In this document: positions 43,356-51,736 of the stretch, one piece after another
How positions within the stretch are numbered: position 1 is the first letter of the stretch
How the letters are laid out: the number at the start of each line of letters is the position of its first letter
From: Synechococcus sp. KORDI-49
GTDB taxonomy: Bacteria > Cyanobacteriota > Cyanobacteriia > PCC-6307 > Cyanobiaceae
DNA length: 64,000 nt
Assembly (NCBI RefSeq): GCF_000737575.1
Contig: NZ_CP006270.1
Coordinates: 2,173,163-2,237,162, forward strand
Direction: 5' to 3'
The notes under the pieces: model-generated
Told to the model about the DNA's origin: nothing
Databases searched by the model: none
What the model saw: only the letters and a program-made list of their open reading frames with translations
Translations under genes and position numbers: made by a program

Positions 43356-44526
43356 AGCATTCGGGTTGCCACCTGGATGCCGGGTTCTGGGTGACTGTTG
43401 CCCGGCGGAACTCATTCATCACCATCTGCGGGTCTGGAGCGACCGGATCGGTCGGCTCGATCTGCTGCTGGTGCTGGCAGCGACATCCACGGCGGAACAG
43501 GACGGCATCTCCGCTGCTGGCGCCACCGCCGCTTCGCGGCGTCTGACGGCGGTCGCCGATGCCGAACTGCTGCTCGACGGACCGGCGGTCGCCCGCCGCT
43601 GGCCGCTGCCTCCCCTGCCCGCCGGTGTGTCGCCGGCCCTTCTGAGTCATGCGGTGCTCCCATGGGTCCCGCTGAACCCTTCGGTCGTGGCCCTGGGGCT
43701 TCCCGTGGAGCCGGATTTCCCTCATCTGCGCTTCGAGGGGGCTGCGGAAGGGCCGGCGAACTGTGTTTCCACCGGTCACGCCATGAGCGCTGATCGGGTG
43801 CAGCGGCTCTGGAGGCAGGGGAAGCGTCTGGGGCGCCGGTTGCGCCGTCCTCTGGTGCTGGCGGAATGCGTGCCGGGAGGCACCACCACGGCTCAGGCGG
43901 TGCTGACTGCCCTGGGGTTGCCGGTGAACGGACTGATCAGCGGCAGTGCGCGGCAACCGCCCCACGCCCTCAAGCGCCGGCTCGTCGCTGCCGGACTGGA
44001 TCAGGCCGGCCTCGGGCCGGATCCGGCCGCGGAAGCCGTCGTCGCGGCGGTCGGTGATCCCTTCCAGGCGCTCACAGCTGGTCTGCTGGTGGGGGCGGCC
44101 GATGGCTCCCAGCCGCTTCTTCTGGCCGGCGGCAGCCAGATGGCGGCGGTGCTGGCGCTGGCCATGGCGGCGTCATCGGAGGATGGCCGTCAGCGACTGT
44201 CTGAGCGGGTGATGCTCGGCACCACGGCCTGGCTGGCAGAGGAACAGTCCCCGGGCGAAGACCGCCCGCCTCTCGATCGTCTGATCGATGCCCTGGCGGC
44301 ACGGTTCCGGGTCGGCACGGTGGCCCTCTCCAGCGGTGTCCGCTTCCACAACAGCTGCCATCAGCAGTTGAGGGATTACGAGCACGGCTACGTCAAGGAG
44401 GGAGTCGGTGCGGGTGGTCTGCTGCTGCTGGCTCAGTTGCAGGGCATCAGCCCCGCGGATCTTCAGGGCAGCTGCGACCGGGCGATGCAAGCGCTGCTGG
44501 AGCCACCCGTAACGTCAGGGCCATGA
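43327..44526 (+). CDS. CobT-like nicotinate mononucleotide phosphoribosyltransferase family (TIGR00303 type)
   Basis: The 399-residue protein resembles the archaeal and cyanobacterial CobT-like group, with VLVLAATSTAEQDGISAAGA-like text near residue 50, LAECVPGGTTTAQAVLTALG (about 180), LLAGGSQMAAVLALAMA (about 270) and a late HNSCHQQLRDYEHGYVKEGVGAGG. The family is predicted to activate the lower ligand base of cobamides. Cyanobacteria commonly make pseudocobalamin, so the true base may not be dimethylbenzimidazole. The start at 43327 (ATG) overlaps the previous gene by 29 bases. Confidence 0.78.
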   Translation: MRWWPLTRSEAFGLPPGCRVLGDCCPAELIHHHLRVWSDRIGRLDLLLVLAATSTAEQDGISAAGATAASRRLTAVADAELLLDGPAVARRWPLPPLPAGVSPALLSHAVLPWVPLNPSVVALGLPVEPDFPHLRFEGAAEGPANCVSTGHAMSADRVQRLWRQGKRLGRRLRRPLVLAECVPGGTTTAQAVLTALGLPVNGLISGSARQPPHALKRRLVAAGLDQAGLGPDPAAEAVVAAVGDPFQALTAGLLVGAADGSQPLLLAGGSQMAAVLALAMAASSEDGRQRLSERVMLGTTAWLAEEQSPGEDRPPLDRLIDALAARFRVGTVALSSGVRFHNSCHQQLRDYEHGYVKEGVGAGGLLLLAQLQGISPADLQGSCDRAMQALLEPPVTSGP

Positions 44527-45533
44527 CACCTCACTTCACCGGCTCCACTGGTCTCAGCCGGCGGCGTCTGCTGCAGCTGTTCGGTGGTGCCGGTCTGGCG
44601 GCCCTGGCCGGTTGCGGGTCAACCTCTGCGGCGCCGAGGTTGCTGGCCCCCAAGGACGGGATTCCACGACCGTGGCGCGAGGCCCTGCCATCGCCATGGC
44701 GGTTTCTCCCCACCTCCAGCATGGATCTCTGGGCCGATGCGGAGCTGGAGCAGCCGGATCTGCTTGCGCTCAGTGATGGCTGGCTGGACAGGATTCCAGC
44801 TGATCAGCTGCAGGCTCTCGGAGCGCCTCCGCTTCAGGGGAGGCTCGATGCCAAGGCCCGTGCGTTTCTGGCGTCCCTTCCCACCCAACGGGCCGCTCAG
44901 GTTCTGCCGGCGGGAGTCAGTCCCTGGGTGATGATCGCGCGTCGCCGAGAGCCCTGGCTGGGGGCTGCCCGCCGCAGCTGGGACGTGCTGCTCGATCCGG
45001 CTCTCCAACAGCGCATCGTCTTGCCCGCCAGTCCCCGCTGGGTGATGAACCTCGCCGATCAGCTCGATGGGGATGATCCACTGCCGCGCCTGAGGCGGCA
45101 GCTGCTGACCCTGGATGACCGCCAGGCACTCAACTGGTTGCTCAAGGGGGAGGCACGGCTGGTGGTGCTGCCTCTGCAGCGCTGCATGCCTCTGCTGAGA
45201 CGGGATCCACGGCTTACGGCCGTGTTGCCGCAGTCCGGAGCGCCCCTGCACTGGACACTGCTGGTTCGTCCTGCCCAGACCAGGGAGCCGTTGCCGCGCG
45301 CCTGGGTTGAGCAGGCCTGGTCTGAGCCGATGGCGAGCAGCCTGCTGCGTCAAGGCTGGCGGCCGCCGCTGAGCCGGCGGGAGCTCGAGCCTGCAGGACA
45401 GTCGATTCCAAGCCGCTGGAGACAGCTGGTGCTCCCGGATCCGGAGATCTGGTCCCGCTGCTGGTCTCTGCCGCCAGTCCCCGGGTCTGAGCGGAACCAA
45501 TTGGTTCAGCGCTGGACGCAATCAGCCCCATAG
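44523..45533 (+). CDS. Twin-arginine lipoprotein, solute-binding-like
   Basis: The 336-residue protein has a twin-arginine type signal (LSRRRLLQLFGGAGLAALAGC, arginines at 13-15) that ends in a lipobox with the cysteine at residue 31, so it is probably exported folded and lipidated. The remainder has the pattern of periplasmic solute-binding proteins of the spermidine/putrescine or iron type (for example LPAGVSPWVMIARRREPW). No ABC permease or ATPase is beside it, so the ligand is unknown. It overlaps the CobT-like gene by four bases and the convergent reductase gene by 12. Confidence 0.7.
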   Translation: MTPHFTGSTGLSRRRLLQLFGGAGLAALAGCGSTSAAPRLLAPKDGIPRPWREALPSPWRFLPTSSMDLWADAELEQPDLLALSDGWLDRIPADQLQALGAPPLQGRLDAKARAFLASLPTQRAAQVLPAGVSPWVMIARRREPWLGAARRSWDVLLDPALQQRIVLPASPRWVMNLADQLDGDDPLPRLRRQLLTLDDRQALNWLLKGEARLVVLPLQRCMPLLRRDPRLTAVLPQSGAPLHWTLLVRPAQTREPLPRAWVEQAWSEPMASSLLRQGWRPPLSRRELEPAGQSIPSRWRQLVLPDPEIWSRCWSLPPVPGSERNQLVQRWTQSAP

Positions 45534-46640
45534 GCGCCGCCGGGGAGAGGCCTTCAGGCGCCGGTGCGTGTCCTCCAGCAGATCCGGGATCGGCAGTTGA
45601 TGGGGACAGCGCGGCAGACAGTCACCGCAGCGCTCGCAGGCGGAGGCATCCAGCGATTCCCACCAGTGCCCGGCGCGGGCGATCAGGTTGTAACGCTCCT
45701 GGCAGAAGCCGCTCAGGTCATGGCCGACCGCCAGGTTGCGCAATCGCAGCAGATCCGGAATCGGCACCTGCTGGGGGCAGGGCAGACAGGCGCGGCACTG
45801 GCCGCAGTGGTCGGCGCCGAGCCGCCGGAGTCTCTGGCTCTGCAGGCGCTCCAGCGCTGCCTTCTCGCTTGAGTCCAAGGGGCCGTCGGCCGCGGCGAGG
45901 GTGGCCGCCAGCTCCAGATCCCTTGCCGCTTCCGCTCCGATCGTGAGCGTTGAAACACCGGCCGCGAGCAGGAACCGGTAAGCCAGCGTCAGTGGCGGAA
46001 TGGGCCGGCAGTCGTCGACCAGGGTCGGGCTCGGGGCCTGAAGCCTCCCCCCCTTGTCAGCCGGTGAGATCGCCATCACGCCGAGGCCGTGGTCGAGAGC
46101 CCACCGGGCCAAGGGGATCCGCGTTGGGTCGAGCAGGTGCAGATGCAGGCTGCAGAAGCGGAAACGTCCGGATTCGAGCGCGGCTTGGATCAGCCTCGTA
46201 TCGCCGTGGCTGCTGAAGCCGACCTGGCGTGCGAGGCCACGGTCCATGGCCCAGTCGAGCAGGGCATTGCCGTCCCCCTGGAGAGCCCACTCGAGATGCT
46301 CGGGACGGTTGATTCCATGCACCGCGAGGTTGTCGAGCTGGGGACGGTCGAGGCGCCGCAGCATCGCTTCCAGCTGCTGCTGGCCCTCCTGGAAGCTCAG
46401 GCCCGGCAGAAGTTTGCTGGTGATCACCCAGCCGCCTTCGGGCACGGTTCCGCTTCGCTTCATGGCTTCCCCCAGGAACCGTTCAGCGGGTCCGTAGGCC
46501 GGTGCGGTCTCCAGGTGATTGATTCCGGCGCTGACGGCTGCTTTCAGCACGGCCTCCATCTGTTCGATGGAGCCCAGAGCCCGCATCGTTCCGAGGGTGA
46601 ACAGGCTGATGGCGCGACCGTCCCCGAAGCGCCGTCTCAT
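45522..46640 (-). CDS. Aldo/keto reductase with two C-terminal 4Fe-4S motifs
   Basis: The 372-residue protein has an aldo/keto reductase barrel (about residues 1-260), with AGINHLETAPAYGPAERFLG (Asp/Tyr area), the GFSSHGDTRLI strand and GVSTLTIGAEAARDLEL. The C-terminal 90 residues carry two cysteine clusters, CGQCRACLPCPQQ (about 284) and CERCGDCLPRCPHQ (about 339), typical of ferredoxin-like 4Fe-4S sites. The usual catalytic tetrad is only partly clear. The substrate is unknown. It overlaps the DUF151 gene by four bases. Confidence 0.87.
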   Translation of the reverse strand: MRRRFGDGRAISLFTLGTMRALGSIEQMEAVLKAAVSAGINHLETAPAYGPAERFLGEAMKRSGTVPEGGWVITSKLLPGLSFQEGQQQLEAMLRRLDRPQLDNLAVHGINRPEHLEWALQGDGNALLDWAMDRGLARQVGFSSHGDTRLIQAALESGRFRFCSLHLHLLDPTRIPLARWALDHGLGVMAISPADKGGRLQAPSPTLVDDCRPIPPLTLAYRFLLAAGVSTLTIGAEAARDLELAATLAAADGPLDSSEKAALERLQSQRLRRLGADHCGQCRACLPCPQQVPIPDLLRLRNLAVGHDLSGFCQERYNLIARAGHWWESLDASACERCGDCLPRCPHQLPIPDLLEDTHRRLKASPRRRLWG

Positions 46641-47194
46641 TCCTCGGATGGTTCGTCCTGCTCCCCCCGCTTTCTCAGATGGCGCACCAGAGCTGCCGGA
46701 CTGAGGTCGTCCACGAACCGGTTGAAGGCACTCTGATCCTCGGCATCCGCCTCGGCGTCGACGGCGATCGATGCTTCCGCCACCACCTCCTCCAGCATCC
46801 AGATGCTGCTGCCCGTGCGGACGGCCAGGGCAATCGCATCACTTGGACGCGCATCCACCTGAAGTGGGTCGTCAGGGTCGTCGTCCAGCGTCTCCTCCTG
46901 ACTGGGATCCTGGTCGGAGCGCAGTTTCAGCACGGCGTGGAAGGTGCTGTCCTCAATGGCGTGAACGATCACGCGTTCCAGCTCGAGACCGCCTGCCGTC
47001 AGCAGTGATGCCATCAGGTCGTGACTGAGGGGGCGCGGGGGCGCATCCCCCTGCAGACCCGCCATGATGTTGTGGGCTTGGGCCTGATCAATCCAGATCG
47101 GGACCTGACGGCGTCCGCTCGGATCCCGAAGAAGCACGATCGGCGTCCGACTGGACGCATCCAGGGCGATGCCGGCGACGCTCATCTCCACCAT
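46637..47194 (-). CDS. DUF151 bifunctional-nuclease-like protein
   Basis: The 185-residue product matches the DUF151 (bifunctional nuclease) fold: RQVPIWIDQAQAHNIMAG, LERVIVHAIEDSTFHAVLKL and ARPSDAIALAVRTGSSIWM are the conserved strands and helix. A helical C-terminal extension follows. Plant members cut DNA and RNA; the bacterial role is uncertain. ATG at 47194 is preferred over ATG at 47227 because the conserved domain starts there. It is coupled to the reductase gene downstream. Confidence 0.85.
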   Translation of the reverse strand: MVEMSVAGIALDASSRTPIVLLRDPSGRRQVPIWIDQAQAHNIMAGLQGDAPPRPLSHDLMASLLTAGGLELERVIVHAIEDSTFHAVLKLRSDQDPSQEETLDDDPDDPLQVDARPSDAIALAVRTGSSIWMLEEVVAEASIAVDAEADAEDQSAFNRFVDDLSPAALVRHLRKRGEQDEPSEE

Positions 47195-47250
47195 GGCGAA
47201 GTCCCCGGCTTGACCGATTATGGCCAAGGGATCCTGTTGGGCGAGCAGCC

Positions 47251-47916
47251 ATGTTCACGGGGCTTGTTCAGGCGGTGGGTCGGATCCAGCGGCGTTCCGC
47301 TGCGGTGCTGATCGAGGGGTGCAGCGGGTTCGGTCCGCTGCAGATCGGCGACAGCGTGGCGGTTGACGGGGTCTGTCTCACCGTGGCGGAGCTCTCCGGT
47401 GATGGTTTCCGTGCCGATGTCAGCGAAGAGACACTGAGCCGCACCACTCTCGGAGCCAAGGCGGATCGGGGGGGAGCCGTGAATCTCGAGCCCGCGCTGC
47501 GCCTGACTGACCGTCTCGGGGGGCACATGGTCAGTGGTCATGTCGATGCCATCGGCACGGTGGCGTCCGTGGAGGCCTTGCCTCAATCGTGGGAACTGGC
47601 CTTGCGCTGGCAGGATCCTCGCTTCGGACGCTACGTGTGCGAGAAGGCCAGCATCGCCGTCGATGGCATCAGTCTCACCGTGGCGGACTGCTCGGAGGAT
47701 GGGGTGCACTTCACCCTGGCGGTGATTCCCCACACCTGGGGGGCCACGACACTGCGGCAGCTCGCGGTCGGAGACAGGGTGAACCTGGAGGCTGATCTGC
47801 TGGCCCGTTACGCCGAAAGGCTTCTGGCGGCCGGGCCGATGGTTGCAGAGAACAGAACCCGTTCGTCAGAGCCAGAGCTCGATCGCTCCTGGCTTGACGA
47901 TCACGGCTGGACCTGA
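47251..47916 (+). CDS. ribE: Riboflavin synthase alpha chain
   Basis: The 221-residue protein has the two tandem lumazine-binding barrels. The first starts MFTGLVQAVGRI and has GDSVAVDGVCLTVAEL; the second has GRYVCEKASIAVDGISLTVA and FTLAVIPHTWGATTL. It dismutates two 6,7-dimethyl-8-ribityllumazine molecules to riboflavin. No FMN riboswitch is visible upstream. It ends 16 bases inside the convergent cyAbrB gene. Confidence 0.96.
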   Translation: MFTGLVQAVGRIQRRSAAVLIEGCSGFGPLQIGDSVAVDGVCLTVAELSGDGFRADVSEETLSRTTLGAKADRGGAVNLEPALRLTDRLGGHMVSGHVDAIGTVASVEALPQSWELALRWQDPRFGRYVCEKASIAVDGISLTVADCSEDGVHFTLAVIPHTWGATTLRQLAVGDRVNLEADLLARYAERLLAAGPMVAENRTRSSEPELDRSWLDDHGWT

Positions 47917-48314
47917 TCCGATCCGTCCTGCTCGAGGTCAGCGCCGTTCTGTTCAAGAGGCAGCAGCCAGATGGCACCGGAATCACGGTGCAACTCGATC
48001 TTGAATTCCTGGCCGGGTTCAAGCCCGAGACGCCGGGTGTAGGCGTGGCCGATCAGCAGATTGCCGTTGCCGTGAACTCGTGTGCGGAACTCGGCCTGGC
48101 GGCCTCGTGCTCCACCGGAATGACCGGAGCTCTTCGGCAGCGTCCAGCCCTGTTCCTCGGCTTTCGCTTCCACCAGCGCACGGCAGAAACTTTTCTGCAG
48201 AACACGTCCACTGGGACCGACGTAGCCGCATCCCAGCGCGATCTCTTTCTCTGGCCTATCGCTCAGAGATCTGGCCTTGTCGAGCAGTTCTTTGCCGACC
48301 AGCATTTCAAGCAC
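47901..48314 (-). CDS. cyAbrB-type transcriptional regulator
   Basis: The 137-residue protein has an N-terminal helical part (LVGKELLDKARSLSDRPEKEI, VEAKAEEQG) and a C-terminal AbrB-like swapped-hairpin domain (about 85-120: NLLIGHAYTRRLGLEPGQEFKIELHR), the layout of cyanobacterial cyAbrB proteins that tune carbon and nitrogen genes. The start is GTG at 48314 or ATG at 48305. It converges with ribE and lies downstream of no obvious operon, so it is probably expressed alone. Confidence 0.88.
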   Translation of the reverse strand: MLEMLVGKELLDKARSLSDRPEKEIALGCGYVGPSGRVLQKSFCRALVEAKAEEQGWTLPKSSGHSGGARGRQAEFRTRVHGNGNLLIGHAYTRRLGLEPGQEFKIELHRDSGAIWLLPLEQNGADLEQDGSDQVQP

Positions 48315-48359
48315 TGATTCAATTGAATTCTGACGGTGCTTCTCAGCGCTGGCAAGGCA

Positions 48360-48965
48360 TCAGAGCAGATACAGGATCACAAACAGGATCACCCAGATCC
48401 CGTCCACGAAGTGCCAGTACAGCTCAGCAGCCTCCAGGGGGAAATGATTTTCCGGGCTGATTCGTCCACCGTTCGCACGTGCTTGCCACCACACGATCAG
48501 AGTCATCAGAGCTCCAAGAGTCACGTGCAGGCCGTGAAATCCTGTCGCGGCAAAGAAGGTGCTCGCGTAGAGGTTGTCGGTGAGGCCGAACGGCAGGGTG
48601 AAGTACTCCACCATCTGACTCACCAGGAAGGCCAAGCCCAGCCCGGCAGTGACCAGCAGCCAGCTTCGACAACGGGCCATGGCATTCAGGCGCAGGGCCT
48701 GCCCGGCTTTGTGGAACGTGGCACTGCTGACGAGCAGCAGAACCGTGTTGAGGATCGGCAGTGGCAGCTCCAGCTCGTAGATCGCTCCGCTCGGCAGGGG
48801 ATTCACGGCCTTGAACGTGAGATAGGCCGCGAAGAATCCGGCGAAGGTCATGCCATCCGCCACCAGAAAGGTCGCCAGGCCGAACATCCGGTGGTCCGCA
48901 TGCTCCTCATGGCCGTGGTCCGCCTGCTCGAGGCTGCTGTTTTCACTGGGGAGGGTGGTGGTCAT
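48360..48965 (-). CDS. ctaE: Cytochrome c oxidase subunit III
   Basis: The 201-residue membrane protein has five predicted helices with GLATFLVADGMTFAGFFAAYLTF, TFFAATGFHGLHVTLGALMTL and the end ELYWHFVDGIWVILFVILYLL, all diagnostic of subunit III. The N-terminus is His- and Glu-rich. It forms the terminal aa3-type oxidase with CtaC and CtaD. ATG at 48965 overlaps the ctaD stop by four bases. Confidence 0.96.
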   Translation of the reverse strand: MTTTLPSENSSLEQADHGHEEHADHRMFGLATFLVADGMTFAGFFAAYLTFKAVNPLPSGAIYELELPLPILNTVLLLVSSATFHKAGQALRLNAMARCRSWLLVTAGLGLAFLVSQMVEYFTLPFGLTDNLYASTFFAATGFHGLHVTLGALMTLIVWWQARANGGRISPENHFPLEAAELYWHFVDGIWVILFVILYLL

Positions 48966-50632
48966 TTGCCGCTGCTCCAGAGGTCACGGCCGGTTGTGGC
49001 GGCCAGGTCAAGTTGCTCGGCGGGGACTCCGTAGCCGTACGGCTCCTCCACCAGGGGTGCTTCCCCGATCCAGTTCTCGACCGGTGGCGGGGAACTGGTG
49101 AGCCACTCGGGTGTGAGAGCGTTCCAGGGGTTGTCTCCGGCAACCGGACCGGCGATGGCGCTGCGGATCACATTCCAGAGGAAGGGAAGGGTGCTGATGG
49201 CCATCAACAGCGCTCCCACCGAGCTGATCTGGTTGATCAGGGTGAATTGCGGGTCATATTCGGCGACACGACGCGGCATGCCGTTGAGTCCGAGCCAGTG
49301 CTGCGGTCCGAAGCAGAGATTGAAGCCGATGAAGGTCAGTGCGCAGTGCAGGCGCCCAAGGTCTTCATTGAGCAGGCGTCCGGTGAATTTCGGATACCAG
49401 TGGTAAACGGAGGCAAAGATCACGAACACCGACCCACCGAAGACGATGTAGTGGAAGTGAGCAACCACGAAGTAGGTGTCGTGCACGTGGATGTCGAAGG
49501 GAACCTGGGCCAGGGCGACTCCGGTGATTCCGCCCAACACGAAGTTCACGATGAAGCCGCAGGAGAAAAGCATGGCGCTGTTGAGATTGATCCTTCCCCC
49601 CCACAGCGTTGCCAGCCAGTTGAAGAATTTGATGCCAGTGGGAACGGCGATGAAGGCGGTGGCGATTGTGAAGAAGAGGCGCATCCACGGTGGCGTGCCG
49701 CTTGTGAACATGTGGTGGGCCCAGACGACCAGCCCGAGGATCACAATCGCCATGATGGAGTACACCATCGTGACGTAGCCGAACAAAGGCTTTCTGGCGT
49801 GAACCGGCAGGATCTCACTCACGAGGCCGAAAGCCGGCAGGACCATGATGTAAACGGCGGGATGTGAATAGAACCAGAACAGATGCTGATAAACCACAAC
49901 ATTCCCCCCCAGCGTTGGATTGAAGAATCCCGTATGAGCAACGATGTCGAAGCTCAGGAGCACCAGAGTTCCTGCCAGCACAGGCGTTGAGAGGACGACC
50001 AGGATGCTGGTTCCAAGCATGGCCCAGCAGTACATCGGTAGCTGCATCAGTTTCAGCCCCGGTCGCCGCAGCTTCAGAATCGTGGCGATGAAGTTGATTC
50101 CTCCGAAGATTGAACTGCCTCCCAGAAGCAGAACGCTGAGGATCCAGATGATCTGGCCTGTTGCCGGGGTTGTGATGCTCAGCGGGGGGTAGGCGGTCCA
50201 GCCCGACTGGGCTGCTCCGGTGAGGAAGTAACTGGTGATCAGCAACAGTCCGGCTGGAGGGATGAGCCAGAAGGCCACAGCATTCAGCCGAGGGAAGGCC
50301 ATGTCACGGGCCCCCACATAGAAGGGAATCAGGTAGTTACCGAAGGCACCGTTCACCACGGGAACGATCCACAGAAAGATCATCACCGTTCCGTGCAAGG
50401 TCAGCACCTGGTTGTAGACATCCCGTGCCATGAAGTCGGAGACAGGGCTGGCCAGCTCGGTTCGGATGGCACCAGCGAGGGCTCCACCGACCAAATAGAA
50501 GAGGAATCCGCACACCAGATACTGCAGGCCGATCACCTTGTGGTCGACGCTGAAGCTCAGGTAGCGGAGCCAGCCGGTTGGCTGCAGCCGTGGGGGTGAG
50601 ACGAGGGTGTCCGAAGGGGTTGCAACAGTCAT
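48962..50632 (-). CDS. ctaD: Cytochrome c oxidase subunit I
   Basis: The 556-residue protein has about 12 helices and all expected metal ligands: LHGTVMIFLW (heme a), HLFWFYSHPAVYIMVLPAFG (CuB His and the cross-linked Tyr), WAHHMFTSG (CuB pair) and VVAHFHYIVFGG (heme a and a3). It reduces O2 to water and pumps protons in the respiratory chain. ATG at 50632 is the natural start; a longer frame to 50719 lies inside ctaC. Only one base separates it from ctaC. Confidence 0.97.
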   Translation of the reverse strand: MTVATPSDTLVSPPRLQPTGWLRYLSFSVDHKVIGLQYLVCGFLFYLVGGALAGAIRTELASPVSDFMARDVYNQVLTLHGTVMIFLWIVPVVNGAFGNYLIPFYVGARDMAFPRLNAVAFWLIPPAGLLLITSYFLTGAAQSGWTAYPPLSITTPATGQIIWILSVLLLGGSSIFGGINFIATILKLRRPGLKLMQLPMYCWAMLGTSILVVLSTPVLAGTLVLLSFDIVAHTGFFNPTLGGNVVVYQHLFWFYSHPAVYIMVLPAFGLVSEILPVHARKPLFGYVTMVYSIMAIVILGLVVWAHHMFTSGTPPWMRLFFTIATAFIAVPTGIKFFNWLATLWGGRINLNSAMLFSCGFIVNFVLGGITGVALAQVPFDIHVHDTYFVVAHFHYIVFGGSVFVIFASVYHWYPKFTGRLLNEDLGRLHCALTFIGFNLCFGPQHWLGLNGMPRRVAEYDPQFTLINQISSVGALLMAISTLPFLWNVIRSAIAGPVAGDNPWNALTPEWLTSSPPPVENWIGEAPLVEEPYGYGVPAEQLDLAATTGRDLWSSGK

Positions 50633-50633
50633 G

Positions 50634-51497
50634 TCAAGCGTTGGCAACGGGTGTGGTGACGTCGGTCTCGGGTTTGGCATTGCTGCTGAACCACTCGTCC
50701 CAGGCATCGGCTTCCTCAACGACCACGGTGGAACGCATCCCTCCGTGGTACGGGCCGCACAGTTCGGCGCAGACGATTGGGTAGCGGCCGGGGCGTGTCG
50801 CGGTGAAACTGAGCTGAGTCGGCTGGCCAGGGATCACGTCCTGCTTGAGGCGGAACTCCGGAACCCAGAAGGCGTGGATGACATCCTTGGCTTCCATCCG
50901 CAGCGTCACCGGGCGACCCGCAGGCACGTGAAGTTCCCCGGAGATGATGTCTCCCTGCGGGTAGTGGAAGAGGAAGGCGAACTGCATCGCCGTCACGTCG
51001 ATGGGAAGCGCGGCTGGTGCCGTCGCCGCGTCTTCGATGGAGCCGGAACTGATGCCACCCCAGATGCGCTCCTCGCCGGCTGCGGCACCGGATGTGGCCA
51101 TGTGGTCGTGGGCGAGCGGGACCATGCCGCCCATCCGGTCATAGATGTCGTAGCTGTACAGGCCGACGAAGAGAACGACGATGGCAGGAACTGCAGTCCA
51201 GAAGATTTCCAGCGGCAGGTTGCCTTCCATGGCAATGCCATCCCCCAGTTGTCCAGGACGACGCCTGAAGCGAATCAGACTGAACACCAGAAGTCCGACG
51301 ATCCCGATAAACAGGATGGCTCCAATCGTGAATAAAACCTGAAAAAGTTCGTCGTAGATCGGAGCGTTTGCGCTCGCATCAACGGGCAGGAGATTGAAGC
51401 TCTGTCCGATCCATAGCCCTGTGAGGACAAGGATCATGCCGATCACAAGAGTGACGATGGCGGAAGGGATCTGCACCCACGTGGACCCTGACTCCAT
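50634..51497 (-). CDS. ctaC: Cytochrome c oxidase subunit II
   Basis: The 287-residue protein has two N-terminal membrane helices (about 9-30 and 53-76) and a periplasmic cupredoxin domain with the CuA site CAELCGPYHGGM near residue 254, plus VIHAFWVPEFRLKQDVIPG. A low-complexity insert (about 125-155) sits between the anchor and the domain. It accepts electrons from a c-type cytochrome or plastocyanin. It is the first gene of ctaCDE. Confidence 0.96.
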   Translation of the reverse strand: MESGSTWVQIPSAIVTLVIGMILVLTGLWIGQSFNLLPVDASANAPIYDELFQVLFTIGAILFIGIVGLLVFSLIRFRRRPGQLGDGIAMEGNLPLEIFWTAVPAIVVLFVGLYSYDIYDRMGGMVPLAHDHMATSGAAAGEERIWGGISSGSIEDAATAPAALPIDVTAMQFAFLFHYPQGDIISGELHVPAGRPVTLRMEAKDVIHAFWVPEFRLKQDVIPGQPTQLSFTATRPGRYPIVCAELCGPYHGGMRSTVVVEEADAWDEWFSSNAKPETDVTTPVANA

Positions 51498-51736
51498 TCA
51501 GCGTATGGAGGTGGACCGGTATCTCCATGGATGGATTGTTAAGCGTGGGTGAAAATTGTTCAATGGCACACGTGAACGAAAGGTTTGGGTCATTTCGTGT
51601 CAGCAAAAGTGGATCGATGAAGAGCTGGGATGTTGTAGTCGTCCACAAGACGTGACGCCCTTCAACAGATCGCTACGGTCCGTATGTGTCCTCGGTGATT
51701 GTTTCGGATGGAGGTTCATCGGTGACTCTTTCCTGC
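51498..51736. promoter_or_regulatory. Divergent ctaC/ctaA intergenic region
   Basis: This 239-base, AT-richer gap separates ctaC (minus) from ctaA (plus) and must hold both promoters unless ctaA starts at GTG 51686. I see no clear -10/-35 pair or known operator. The short palindrome TACGGTCCGTA lies at about 51674-51684 and could be a regulator site. Confidence 0.45.
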
